Positions 32,651 through 42,600 of a DNA stretch of 64,000 nucleotides are shown one piece after another; position 1 is the stretch's first letter; each line of letters begins with the position of its first letter. The position numbers were made by a program, and so were the translations under genes. The stretch is from an uncultured Mailhella sp. (GTDB lineage Bacteria > Desulfobacterota > Desulfovibrionia > Desulfovibrionales > Desulfovibrionaceae): assembly GCA_910578585.1 (NCBI GenBank), contig CAJTRG010000010.1:32829-96828 (forward strand), written 5' to 3'. Below the pieces are notes generated by a model. It worked only from the letters and a program-made list of their open reading frames with translations, ran no database searches and was not told where the DNA came from.

Positions 32651-33160
32651 ATGGCTTTCATTAAAAAACTCTATGATAATTTTGAAGAAATATGCTGTGC
32701 TTTTTTCCTTTTTGTGATGATCATGTGTCTTGTTTTTCAGGTTGTTATGCGCATATTTACAGGTTCATCTTTTGCATGGACTGAAGAGCTTTCACGATTT
32801 GCCTTTATTTATGCCGTATTTGTTGCAACAGCTTTAGCTACCAAGAAAGGCACACACGTTCGTATCACGGCACAATTATCTTTCTTTGGTTGTAACGGTC
32901 GACTGGCATTCCGCATTTTCAGTGATATTTTGTGGATTATATTTAACCTGTTCATGGTTTACATCAGTTGGGAAACTATCCAGGGCGGTTTAGAATATCC
33001 TGAAATTTCTCCTACCTTAGGTGTTATCAAAGCACACGTTGAAATGATTATTCCATTTTGCTTTTTACTTGTAACATGGCGTATTCTTGAAGTATATTAT
33101 AAGCATTTGAAAGCTGGCACACTGGCAGAGCTTTCAGTATATGAGGAGGAATGTCGATGA
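32651..33160 (+). CDS. dctQ: TRAP transporter small membrane subunit
   Basis: About 169 residues with four hydrophobic helices, and SFAWTEELSRFAFIY, the conserved WxEExxRF motif of DctQ. Start at the ATG at 32651, with AAAGGA upstream; the longer frame to 32624 has no support. The stop overlaps the dctM start as ATGA, indicating coupling. Confidence 0.93.
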   Translation: MAFIKKLYDNFEEICCAFFLFVMIMCLVFQVVMRIFTGSSFAWTEELSRFAFIYAVFVATALATKKGTHVRITAQLSFFGCNGRLAFRIFSDILWIIFNLFMVYISWETIQGGLEYPEISPTLGVIKAHVEMIIPFCFLLVTWRILEVYYKHLKAGTLAELSVYEEECR

Positions 33161-34452
33161 GTCCTTTAGAAATGGCGCTTATTACGATGGTTATTCTTTT
33201 CCTTATAGGAATGCCCATCTTTATGTCCCTAATTATTGCTTCTGCTTTGACGCTGTATTTAGGCGATTTTCTCCCCATGTCTATAGTTCACAATTCCTTG
33301 TTTGATGGACTTAACCTTTTTCCTTTACTTGCTATTCCATGCTTTGTTGTTGCTGGTACGCTCATGGAATACGGCAATATTACACAGCAGATTATTGATG
33401 TTGTAAAGCAGCTTGTTGGCCGTGCCCACGGCGGTTTGGGTATTACCACAATTTTAGCCTGTGCGTTCTTTGCAGCTATCAGCGGTTCCGGACCGGGAAC
33501 TGTTGCTGCTGTTGGGACGTTGCTTATTCCTGCCATGATCCGCAATGGATATTCAAGAGAATATGCATCTGCCGTTGCTTCTTCCGGCGGTACTATTGGT
33601 ATTCTTATTCCGCCAAGCAACCCCATGATTATTTACGCTATTTTAGGCAACTTGTCTGTAACTGCAATGTTTACAGCAGGCTTTATTCCCGGCTTTGTTG
33701 TCAGCTTTGCAATGATTATGACAGCGTATTTACTGGCTAGAAAATATGGTTTTCGCGGCGATGAAACTGCAAAGTTTAGTTTGCGTGAATTTTTACACTC
33801 CTGCCGTAAATGTTTCTTTGCCCTGATGACCCCAATTATTATTTTAGGTTCCATTTATTCTGGTTATGCAACACCTGTTGAAGCATCTGTGGTTGCGATT
33901 TTATATGCACTTTTTGTAGGTGTTTGTATTAACAGATGTTTGCGCTTGGAACATATTTACAGAGCGCTTATCGAAGGCGCAATGATTTGTGGCGGTGTAC
34001 TTATTATTGTTGGTGCATCAACCCTGTTTGGGAAGATTTTGACCTACGAAGAAGCACCGCAAAAGCTGACAGAACTGGTACTTGGTTTCTCCACCAATCC
34101 CTATGTTGTTTTATTGCTGATCATTGCAGTATTGTATCTTTTGGGTATGTTCATGGAAACTCTGTCCACCATTATTATTCTGGTTCCTGTGCTATTACCC
34201 ATGATTCTGGAACTTGGCATTGACCCCATTCACTTTGGTATTATTTTGGTTGTAACAAATAACGTCGCCATGCTGACACCTCCGCTGGGGGTAAACTTGT
34301 TTGTTGCTTCGAGGATAGGGGATATTTCAGTAGAAAGACTGTCTGTCGCAGTAGTTCCTTATCTTATTGCTTTGACAGCTTCCATTCTTGTTTTGACCTT
34401 TATTCCGTCCTTAAGTACATTCCTGCCGAATTTGCTGGGATATGGACAATAA
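33157..34452 (+). CDS. dctM: TRAP transporter large membrane subunit
   Basis: The sodium-driven channel subunit of the isethionate TRAP system. About a dozen hydrophobic helices across 431 residues, with ILIPPSNPMIIYA and LTPPLGVNLFVA, the two PP-containing re-entrant loops typical of DctM. I start at 33157: GAGGAGGA lies six bases before this ATG, whereas the ATG at 33151 directly touches it. The gene ends at a terminator, after which a small ABM-domain gene follows. Confidence 0.95.
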   Translation: MSPLEMALITMVILFLIGMPIFMSLIIASALTLYLGDFLPMSIVHNSLFDGLNLFPLLAIPCFVVAGTLMEYGNITQQIIDVVKQLVGRAHGGLGITTILACAFFAAISGSGPGTVAAVGTLLIPAMIRNGYSREYASAVASSGGTIGILIPPSNPMIIYAILGNLSVTAMFTAGFIPGFVVSFAMIMTAYLLARKYGFRGDETAKFSLREFLHSCRKCFFALMTPIIILGSIYSGYATPVEASVVAILYALFVGVCINRCLRLEHIYRALIEGAMICGGVLIIVGASTLFGKILTYEEAPQKLTELVLGFSTNPYVVLLLIIAVLYLLGMFMETLSTIIILVPVLLPMILELGIDPIHFGIILVVTNNVAMLTPPLGVNLFVASRIGDISVERLSVAVVPYLIALTASILVLTFIPSLSTFLPNLLGYGQ

Positions 34453-34456
34453 ATTG

Positions 34457-34482
34457 AAAAAGCCACATATGTGGCTTTTTTT
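34457..34482 (+). terminator. Terminator after dctPQM
   Basis: AAAAAGCCACAT and ATGTGGCTTTTTTT form a ten-base stem with T-run. The next gene's AGGAG follows immediately, so some read-through may express it. Confidence 0.9.
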
Positions 34483-34493
34483 AGGAGTTAAAA

Positions 34494-34781
34494 ATGGTAA
34501 AAGTTATTGCAACTAATATTATTCAAGATGAATTTTTAGATGAAGTGATTGAACTCTATAAACGCCTTGTGTACTATACACGTCAGGAAAAAGGCTGTAT
34601 TTCTTATGAGCTTTTTCAAGATAAGGCAAATCCCAATAAATTAACCATGATTGAAGAATGGGAAGCTCAAGAATATGTTGATAATCATTATAAAACGGCT
34701 CATTATAATGAAATCAGACCTCAAATTGTTCCAAAGCTTGCAGCAAAAACAGAAACAACTTTCTATCATAAACTGGCTTAA
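34494..34781 (+). CDS. ABM-domain protein, putative quinol monooxygenase-like
   Basis: Ninety-five residues with the dimeric alpha-beta barrel pattern of YgiN/ABM proteins: a long helix, then GCISYELFQD, IEEWEAQEYVDNHYKTAHY. It could be a small-molecule monooxygenase or a quinol/aldehyde-related protein, but most such proteins are uncharacterised and an oxygen-using role in an anaerobe would be odd. It sits behind the dctM terminator, with AGGAG directly upstream. Confidence 0.78.
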   Translation: MVKVIATNIIQDEFLDEVIELYKRLVYYTRQEKGCISYELFQDKANPNKLTMIEEWEAQEYVDNHYKTAHYNEIRPQIVPKLAAKTETTFYHKLA

Positions 34782-34832
34782 TTTTAGGATGATTGTATTT
34801 TGGCGCGTTGAAAATACAGGCAAATAAAAAGG

Positions 34833-34862
34833 CTTATCAATTTTGGGTTGATAAGTTTTTTT
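34833..34862 (+). terminator. Terminator, repeated-family copy 2
   Basis: CTTATCAA (34833-34840) pairs with TTGATAAG (34848-34855), then seven T. The surrounding bases match the hairpin at 21113 almost exactly. Confidence 0.85.
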
Positions 34863-34876
34863 GTATGAAAGAGTTT

Positions 34877-35701
34877 TTATTCTGCATTTTCCTGCTTTTT
34901 TTCTATTGTTACTGTGGCGAAAACAAGGCGTTTGCCTATATTTTTCAAAGTATTGCTGTAGAGAATAAAGAGGGCTTTACCCTTTATTCTGTGGGCAGTT
35001 AAAAAGGTGAGAGTGCGTGTATCCTTCATATCAAATTGTTCATCTTTTTTTACGTGCAAATCCTTTTCCTTATCATGCTGGATCAGCAGCAAGGTATCGG
35101 GAACAATGAATTTTGTAATGGGAAAAGATGCAATTTGTGCCAGTTCATTGCCATTGCGGTATAAAATACCTTCTTTAAATTCCAGCACATCACCGGCAAC
35201 AGCTTTGACAATACCAAGGCGTTCTTCAAAATTATCTGTATAAAAAATAACCGTGTCGTTGTAATGATGTCCAATAAGCGGAATTTTTTCCTGTACAACC
35301 AGAATGTCGTTCATGTGTACATTTTCAAAATCCTGTTCCACTTTGTAAAAATTCACGGGTACATTGATAATCAGTAAAATGGTGAGTACAAGGAAAAGCA
35401 GATAAAAGAAAATATCCCCGCAAATATTTTGTATGGCAACGTCTTTTCTTGGTTTACGGGCAGCCACAAGTCCTGCAATAAGCCCGTATGCCAAAGCAAT
35501 TCCATGAACAAGGATATAGAGAAAAAGCGTGAGAACAATGAAGCGAACAGGCATAAAAGCCAGGAAAAAAGCATAAAAAACAAGTAAGAAGCCAATAAGT
35601 AGTGCAACTTTTGATTTTCCTGTGCAGAGCAGGGAAGCTCCTGGCCAAATAAGACCAAGCAAAAAAGCCCAAATTGTGCTTATTTGTTTTTGTTCTTGCA
35701 T
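34877..35701 (-). CDS. S26 signal-peptidase-like membrane protein lacking the catalytic serine
   Basis: Three or four N-terminal membrane helices, then a soluble domain similar to type I signal peptidase. The MNDILVVQEK segment aligns with the GDxVLV box, IVKAVAGDVLEFKEG with the lysine box and GD, and GILYRNG with box D. At the SM-x-P position the sequence reads VEQDFENVH, so the nucleophile serine is missing while the lysine appears to be kept. It is probably not a peptidase. It starts 22 bases inside the 3' end of cysE, with GGAG seven bases upstream. Function unknown. Confidence 0.6.
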   Translation of the reverse strand: MQEQKQISTIWAFLLGLIWPGASLLCTGKSKVALLIGFLLVFYAFFLAFMPVRFIVLTLFLYILVHGIALAYGLIAGLVAARKPRKDVAIQNICGDIFFYLLFLVLTILLIINVPVNFYKVEQDFENVHMNDILVVQEKIPLIGHHYNDTVIFYTDNFEERLGIVKAVAGDVLEFKEGILYRNGNELAQIASFPITKFIVPDTLLLIQHDKEKDLHVKKDEQFDMKDTRTLTFLTAHRIKGKALFILYSNTLKNIGKRLVFATVTIEKKQENAE

Positions 35702-36645
35702 GTAATCTCCTCGGTGCAGCCTTTGAGTGTATCTGTCTCTTTTGCTCTTGCTCCATGGCTTTGCACAATCTTTTCACCTGGGCCAACGCTTTTGGTCAGC
35801 CATACGTTACCGCCGATAACCGCGCCTTTGCCAATGGTGATACGTCCCAAAATTGATGCTCCGGCATAAACAGTGACATTATCTTCTAAAATGGGGTGAC
35901 GGGCAATGCCTTTGACAAGGGAGCCGTCTTCAGCTTTATCAAAGGAAAGCGCGCCCAAGGTCACGCCCTGATACAGCTGACAATTGGAACCAATAATACA
36001 GGTTTCGCCGATAACAACACCTGTTCCGTGGTCAATGAAGAAACGTTCGCCAATGGTTGCTCCCGGGTGGATGTCAATACCAGTACGGGAATGCGCCATT
36101 TCTGAAATCATGCGGGGGATAATGGGAACACGCAGTTTATAGAGCTCATGGGCAATGCGGTGGTGTGTCATTGCGAGCATGGAGGGATAGCAGAAAATGG
36201 TTTCGCCGGCACTGACCGCCGCAGGGTCGCCTTCATAGGCTGCCTGTGCATCCAGGGAAAGCAAACGGCGAATTTCAGGCAATTTTCGCATAAATTCCAT
36301 GGCGATATCAGCAGAAGCTTTTTCGCAGCCCTGTTTGTCCTTTGAATATTCAGCACAGGCAAAGCAGCCGCCGCGGCGTATTTGTTCAGCCAGCAGCCTG
36401 TAGGTACTGTCCAGACTTGCGGTAATATGATAGCTGATGGACTCCATATGCACTTGTGACGGGCCAAAATATCCCGGAAAAATAATAGCTTTCAGACGGC
36501 TGAGAATTTCTTTTAATGCCTCATGGGAGGGCATGGGATGTTCACATTCGCCGCAGTGCAAAACATTTTGGAGAGAATCATGGCCGCAAAGTTGTTTTGC
36601 TATATTGTCAATACTTGAGATTCTTGTTGCTTTGATAGGTTTCAT
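35680..36645 (-). CDS. cysE: Serine O-acetyltransferase
   Basis: First step of cysteine synthesis: acetyl-CoA plus serine to O-acetylserine. The N-terminal 160 residues are helical and the rest is a left-handed beta-helix with HPGATIGERFFIDHGTGVVI, which holds the His-Asp catalytic pair, and YQGVTLGA. 321 residues matches the long SatA-type enzymes rather than short EpsC. It partly overlaps the downstream signal-peptidase-like gene, so that one may share its transcript. Confidence 0.93.
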   Translation of the reverse strand: MKPIKATRISSIDNIAKQLCGHDSLQNVLHCGECEHPMPSHEALKEILSRLKAIIFPGYFGPSQVHMESISYHITASLDSTYRLLAEQIRRGGCFACAEYSKDKQGCEKASADIAMEFMRKLPEIRRLLSLDAQAAYEGDPAAVSAGETIFCYPSMLAMTHHRIAHELYKLRVPIIPRMISEMAHSRTGIDIHPGATIGERFFIDHGTGVVIGETCIIGSNCQLYQGVTLGALSFDKAEDGSLVKGIARHPILEDNVTVYAGASILGRITIGKGAVIGGNVWLTKSVGPGEKIVQSHGARAKETDTLKGCTEEITCKNKNK

Positions 36646-36699
36646 TGTTCATCCTTTCTTTGAACTCTCATCATTATCTAGACTATTTTATGAAAAAAA

Positions 36700-37923
36700 T
36701 CAAGTCGCTATCTTTGTAATTTTATTGGCAATTTTGTTGGCGCAGGCAAGGGCAAAATGGATATTGTAGCCGCCGAGAAGTCCTGTAATATCAAGACATT
36801 CACCGGCAAAAAAGAGATTTTTATGCAAAGAGCTTTCCAAATTGGAGGAAACAGAGCTGATGTCTATGCCTCCAAGGCAGGCTTCAGCTTTCTTCAAACT
36901 GTCGGTGGAAGCGGGGATGAATTGATATTTGTGTATTGCCGCTGCCAGCTGTTCTCTGTCCTTTTTAGATAGTTCAGCAATTTTGCACTGTTGCAGCTCT
37001 TTGGGCATAAGGGCATACGCCAGTCTGTCAGGCATGAGCGGTAAAATGAGATTTTTGACAAGTTTTTTGCCATTTGCCGGGTCGTGCATTTTTTCCAAAA
37101 GACTATCATGGGGCAGAAAATCAATGCAAAGCGTTTCACCTTGTTCCCACAAACAGGAAATAACAAGACTGGCTGGCCCGCTTATACCGGTATGGGTAAA
37201 GAGGAGCGGACGTATGCCGCAAGGGTCAGTTTTCTCTTGTCCATGTTCCAGCAAAATTTTGATTTGCACAGGAAGGCTGATACCTTCCAAACCAAGCAAA
37301 GGGGAGTTGTGCGGCAAAAGAAGCGGTACAAGAGCTGGACGAAAGGGAAAAACTTTGTGTCCCCATTTTTGCGCAAGCCGCAAGGCAAAATCAGAAGCTC
37401 CCAGCTGAGGATACGCAGTTGAACCTGTGGCAATGAGCAGTATTTTGCAAGTAATTTCATGGGATTGAGTTTTTATGGTATACAGCTCTTCACCTTGCTC
37501 TTCATTGTAGAAATAGCTTTGGATTTTTTGAGAACAAAGGATATTTGTTTTTGATAATGCCTGAATAAGCGTATCAATGAGAATTTTTACTGGTTTTTTG
37601 CAAAAAATTTGCCCGTATTCCCGCTCTTCAAAATCCATTCCCATATCTCGCATCAAGGCAAACGTTTCTCCTGTTTGCCAGAATTTAAAGAGAGACTGCA
37701 AAAGCTTTTTGGCTTGTTTGGGATTGTGACTGACATAATGCTCGGGACTTATGGTTCTATTGGTCATATTGGCCATTGCCCCGCCTGCTATACGCCATTT
37801 TTTGCCTAAAATATCCTGACTGTCCACAAGGGTGACAGAGATTTTGTTTTGGCAGAGGAAAGCTGCAGAAAGTCCGGCCACACCTCCGCCAATAATGAGT
37901 AAATCGGTATTAATTTTGGGCAT
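36700..37923 (-). CDS. BaiN/YhiN-type FAD-dependent oxidoreductase (HI0933-like)
   Basis: N-terminal FAD motif LLIIGGGVAGLSAAFLCQ, the GKKWRIAGGAMANMTN segment that is typical of HI0933-like flavoproteins, and the C-terminal FFAGECLDITGLLGGYN. 407 residues. Members reduce various C=C bonds (BaiN) but most are uncharacterised. It overlaps the glycosyltransferase gene downstream of infB by 14 bases at its start. Confidence 0.88.
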   Translation of the reverse strand: MPKINTDLLIIGGGVAGLSAAFLCQNKISVTLVDSQDILGKKWRIAGGAMANMTNRTISPEHYVSHNPKQAKKLLQSLFKFWQTGETFALMRDMGMDFEEREYGQIFCKKPVKILIDTLIQALSKTNILCSQKIQSYFYNEEQGEELYTIKTQSHEITCKILLIATGSTAYPQLGASDFALRLAQKWGHKVFPFRPALVPLLLPHNSPLLGLEGISLPVQIKILLEHGQEKTDPCGIRPLLFTHTGISGPASLVISCLWEQGETLCIDFLPHDSLLEKMHDPANGKKLVKNLILPLMPDRLAYALMPKELQQCKIAELSKKDREQLAAAIHKYQFIPASTDSLKKAEACLGGIDISSVSSNLESSLHKNLFFAGECLDITGLLGGYNIHFALACANKIANKITKIAT

Positions 37924-39607
37924 AAAATGTCTTCATGGTGCGAATAATTTCGTCCATTCTGTGTGTCCAGGTATGGCATTTTAATACGCGTTCACGGCCT
38001 TTTTGAATCACTTCCTCCCGCTCTTTATCATGGTTCAAATAAAATTTGACAAGGTCAGGAATTTCTTCCTTATTGTTATAGCAAATAATTTCTGTTCCGA
38101 TATCAAACATATTTTCCATTTGTTCGCGGTAATCCGTCAGCACAAAGGAACCTGTTGCGGGAACGTCCAAAATTCTTTGGTTTGACGCTCCTTTCATCTG
38201 CATACTGGTGCAGTTGAAATTGATAGTGGAATGAGGATAAAAATAGGGCAGTTCATCATAATAACTAATGGGTTCATTCCAGCGCCATGGCCTTTTTTCA
38301 TTCTTTAAAAAGACGTTCCAGCCTTCATCGCCCACCAGCAGGGGATTAAAATCAAGAATTTGTTTGACGCAGTCAAGCCGATACACACGGGTAGCTTCCC
38401 AAGTCATGCCTGTTTCAAAGGCAAGTTTTTCTTCGGTATTGAAATGCTCTTCATAATATTGAATGAGCGCGGGGAAAAGTTTTTTCCCGTCTTCAAGAAT
38501 AAATTTTTCGGCAATGCGCTTTGGAGAATCAATAAAACAGCCAGCCAGAGCAAAGAAATCATCATAAAATTTTTGTGGAAGATTGCAGGCATCAAGGCGT
38601 TTCTGCACCTTGTCAATCATGGAGTTTCCCACAAAGGAAACAGCACTTACCCAAGAGGGAGAAATGAGTTTTTTCTTGTTGGCAGGCTGAAAACGTGTGG
38701 CGTCTGTGCCCAGGGGCAAATAATAGACATTGGTAAAACCACGGGCTTTGAGGCTTGGCACATTGTCTAAATCCCAGGTAAAAATATGTAAATACGGGGA
38801 TGTCAAACCCTCATAGGAATAGAGAATAAGATGAGGATTATCCACAAACCAGGAAATAAAGGGCAGTTCCAGTTTGTTGATAAGATCCATGAGCACGCCT
38901 TCACGGTCAACGCCTAAATGGTTGAGGGTAATCAGCGCGTCAGGTTTGAAAGAAATAATTTCTTCCAGCAGCTGTTTGACAAAATCAGAATGGGCAAGTT
39001 CGTCGTTATTCAGCTGAATATGGCGATATTTGATCCCCAGATTTTTGCAGGCGCTTTCCACTTCGCCCATGAGAAAATATTTGGAGGAAATGAGCAGGAG
39101 TTTGGTTTCAGAAGATTGAAATTTTGTATATTTTGCTTTTTCCCAAAAATTAAATTTTTGGCTGGCTGTTGCCTGATCACGCAAATAGCCGTAATAGTCT
39201 TTATCCAGGCGCTGATAGCAGGGATTGACAATAGGATACAGGGCTTTTTGCTGATTTTGGTTTTGCCATCTTGTCAGCGTTTTTACTGCATTGTGTCTGT
39301 CTTCATCGTTGATAAACAAGACATCATCAGGACAGGAAAAATGCAGAGTTTCCAAGATATCATTTTCTTTATCCACAAGGGCAAGGGGCGCATGAGGAAA
39401 TTGTTTACGAAATTCAGCAAAGGCAATGCCCATGCCATAGCCCAGAAAAACAGCTAAATGTTTATTCTCGTCAAAATCTTTGGGAAGTATTGCAATTTCA
39501 CGATTTTTTCCGCCAGTTCCCAAAAGGTTGAGAGGCAAAGCATTTTCGCGTTTAATTTCAATATCCACGCAAATATTGTTTTCATATAGAGCTGTTAATC
39601 GAGCCAT
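37910..39607 (-). CDS. CgeB/DUF3880-type glycosyltransferase
   Basis: A 565-residue protein. Residues about 160-330 resemble the DUF3880 fold, with ISWFVDNPHLILYSYE; the C-terminal part (KGASNQRILDVPATGSFVLTD) has the nucleotide-sugar-binding pattern of CgeB-like group 1 transferases with N-R-x-x-D-V. The first 150 residues, with GYGMGIAFAEFRKQFP, resemble the N-terminus of flagellin-modifying proteins. It may glycosylate flagellin or surface polymers. Downstream gene overlap is 14 bases. Confidence 0.75.
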   Translation of the reverse strand: MARLTALYENNICVDIEIKRENALPLNLLGTGGKNREIAILPKDFDENKHLAVFLGYGMGIAFAEFRKQFPHAPLALVDKENDILETLHFSCPDDVLFINDEDRHNAVKTLTRWQNQNQQKALYPIVNPCYQRLDKDYYGYLRDQATASQKFNFWEKAKYTKFQSSETKLLLISSKYFLMGEVESACKNLGIKYRHIQLNNDELAHSDFVKQLLEEIISFKPDALITLNHLGVDREGVLMDLINKLELPFISWFVDNPHLILYSYEGLTSPYLHIFTWDLDNVPSLKARGFTNVYYLPLGTDATRFQPANKKKLISPSWVSAVSFVGNSMIDKVQKRLDACNLPQKFYDDFFALAGCFIDSPKRIAEKFILEDGKKLFPALIQYYEEHFNTEEKLAFETGMTWEATRVYRLDCVKQILDFNPLLVGDEGWNVFLKNEKRPWRWNEPISYYDELPYFYPHSTINFNCTSMQMKGASNQRILDVPATGSFVLTDYREQMENMFDIGTEIICYNNKEEIPDLVKFYLNHDKEREEVIQKGRERVLKCHTWTHRMDEIIRTMKTFYAQN

Positions 39608-39647
39608 ATTTCCTCACTTTTTGCTGACAAGTGAATACGCTTTATAA

Positions 39648-39681
39648 GGAAAAAGCCTCACATGTCTGCAAGGCTTTTTCC
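39648..39681. terminator. Terminator after infB
   Basis: GGAAAAAGCCT and AGGCTTTTTCC pair around a 12-base loop; T-runs on both strands. It ends the rimP-infB operon. Confidence 0.9.
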
Positions 39682-39696
39682 AATTGAGTATTTTTA

Positions 39697-42600
39697 TTAG
39701 TCTAAAGTTGCAGCTTCTTCAATCATTTCAAAACATTCTAAAACGTCGTCAATTTTGATATCATTGAAGTTTTCAAGTCCGATACCACATTCAAAGCCCT
39801 TGGCAACTTCTTTGACATCGTCTTTCATGCGGCGCAGGGAAGCAATTTTTCCTGTGTATACAACAACGCCGTCACGAAGAATTCTGATGCCGCCGTTACG
39901 CTGCATTTTGCCGTCCGTAACCATACAACCGGCAATAACGCCCACTTTAGGCACACTGAATGTTTGACGGATTTCAGCTTGACCAAGGTATACTTCCTTG
40001 CTTACAGGAGCAAGCAGACCAGCCATAGCATTCTTGATTTCTTCTACAAGCTTGTAAATAATATCGTAGAAGCGAATATCAACGCCTTCACGTTCTGCAA
40101 CTTCTTTTACTTTAGCTGTTGGGCGAACGTTGAAGCCTAAAATAATCGCATTGGAAGCCGCTGCCAGCATGATATCTGTTTCGGTGATAGCGCCGGCGCC
40201 GCTGTGGATAACAGAAATACGAACTTTGTCTGTTCCCAGTTTGACAAGAGCGTCGGTGATAGCTTCGAGTGAACCTTGTACGTCGGCTTTGAGCACGAGG
40301 TTGAGCATTTTAGTTTCATTATCATTAGGAGTGCTTGCAAGGAAGGTTTCAAGGGTAACACGAGATTGTTTTGCAAGTTCCTTTTCACGCTGTTTGATTG
40401 CACGAGATTCTGCAATACGGCGGGCAGCTTTTTCATCAGCAAGGCAAATAAATTCTTCACCAGCTTCCGGCACGCCGTCAAAGCCTTGAATTTCAACAGG
40501 AATAGAAGGGCCAGCTTCTTTGATTTTCTTGCCCTGGTCGTTGAAGAATGCGCGAACGCGTCCGGCAAAAACACCACAAACAAAGGCGTCACCTTGTTTG
40601 AGTGTACCTTCCTGAATAAGTACAGTAGCCACAGGGCCGCGGCCTTTATCCAGCTTTGCTTCTACAACGTGACCGCGAGCAGGTTTATTTGGATTTGCTT
40701 TCAATTCCAAAATTTCTGCCTGCAAGGCAATGAGTTCCAGAAGTTCATCAAGTCCCTGACCTGTTTTTGCGGAAACATAACCCACAACAGTGTCACCGCC
40801 CCAGGATTCTGCCTGTAAGCCAAGGGAAGCGAGCTCCTGCAACACTCTGTCAGGATTTGCGGTTGGTTTATCAATTTTGTTGACAGCAACAAGAATGGGC
40901 ACGCCTGCAGCTTTTGAGTGGTTGATAGCTTCACGGGTTTGTTCCATAACCCCGTCATCAGCGGCAACAACAAGAACTACAAGGTCAGTTACCTGTGCAC
41001 CGCGGGCACGCATGGCAGTAAATGCTTCGTGACCTGGGGTATCCAGGAACACAATATCACCGCGTTTTGTTTTTACGTGGTACGCACCGATATGCTGTGT
41101 AATACCGCCGGCTTCGCCGCTGGTAACGCTTGTTTTGCGGATAGCGTCAAGCAGGGATGTTTTACCGTGGTCAACGTGACCCATAATGGTAACAACCGGT
41201 GGACGAGGCAAAAGGCTTTCCGGGCTGTCAATTTCAGTTGGCACAAGGTAGTTTTCTTCAGAAAAACCAACTTTTTCCACTTCATAGCCAAATTCAGAAG
41301 CAACAAGGGTGGCAGTATCAAGATCAAGGGAGCTGTTGATGGTTGCCATTACTCCAAGATTGAATAAAACCTTGATGATTTCGCTGGATTTCAAGCTCAT
41401 TTGGTGCGCAAGTTCTGAAACACGGATAGCTTCTTCAAAACGGACTTTACGCTTTGTAGCTTTCATGGGCTGGGTAACAGTTTGAGGAGCCTGCTGTTTA
41501 TTTTTGTTCTTTTTGGAACGGTTGCGGTAACGAACAGTTTCCTCGTCGTCCAGCATATAATCATTGGCATTATTGTTGCGGCGGCGGAAATTATCGCTTG
41601 GTTCTGATTGACCAAACTCTACAGTACGGCGGTTTTTATTGCGTTTTTTGCGGCTTTGTTCATTATCCTGAGGCATAAATGCATCATTGATTTTGAATGA
41701 GGAAGAAGGCTTGCTTTGTCTTTGTGGACGCGAAGCCTGAGCTGCATCCTTATCCTTGTCCATACCGCCAAAACGATTATTATCGCGTCTTTGGCCGTCT
41801 TTATTCCGTGGTCTGTCATCATTTGGACGACCGCCTTTATCTCCCCTGTTGTCACCGCGTCCTCTGTTGTCGTTTCGATCGCCGCGAGGTCTGTCAGAGC
41901 GGGGTCTGTCGCCGCCCCTGCCGTCGCCTCGTTCGTTTCGATCGCCGCGATAGGATGGGCGATCTGCTCGTTCAACTACACGGGCAGTATTTTCTGGACG
42001 AGAAATAACGCGGATTTGAGAAGTTTCAGATTTGGTTTCCGGACTTTCAATCTTACGTGCGCCCACAGGAGGCAAAATGCTTTTTGTTGAATTGGAATCT
42101 GGAGCAGCAGAAATAAGAGGAGCTTTTTTAACTTCTTGTTTTACTTCTTTTTTGGGGGTAGCTTCAGCTTTCTTTTCAGCTTTTACCTGCTTTGCTTCAG
42201 GTTTTTCAGTCTTTTTGGTTTCTGCAACAGCAGCCACAGGTTCAGCTTTTACTTCTGCCTTAGGTTCTTCCACTTTGGCAGGAGTAATAATTTTTGCAGG
42301 AGTATCAATAATTTTTTTAGCTTTTGTTGTTTTAGCAGTTTTTGGCTTTTCCTCAGCAGCAGCTACGGGCGCAGCTTCTGCTTCCGCAGCTTTTTTTGCT
42401 TTTTTGGCTGGTTCTTTAGATGCCGCCGGTTCTGCTTTAGGCTCAGCTTCTTTTCCTTTTGTTTCTGCGTCCTTTTCCGCTTTTTCAGCAGCAGCCTTTT
42501 TAGGTGCAGTTTTCTTTTCAGCGGTTTTTGGTTCAGCCTTTGTTTCAGCTTTGACTTCTTTGGTATCTGCTTTTGCTTCAACAGTTTTTTCAGCTGCTTT

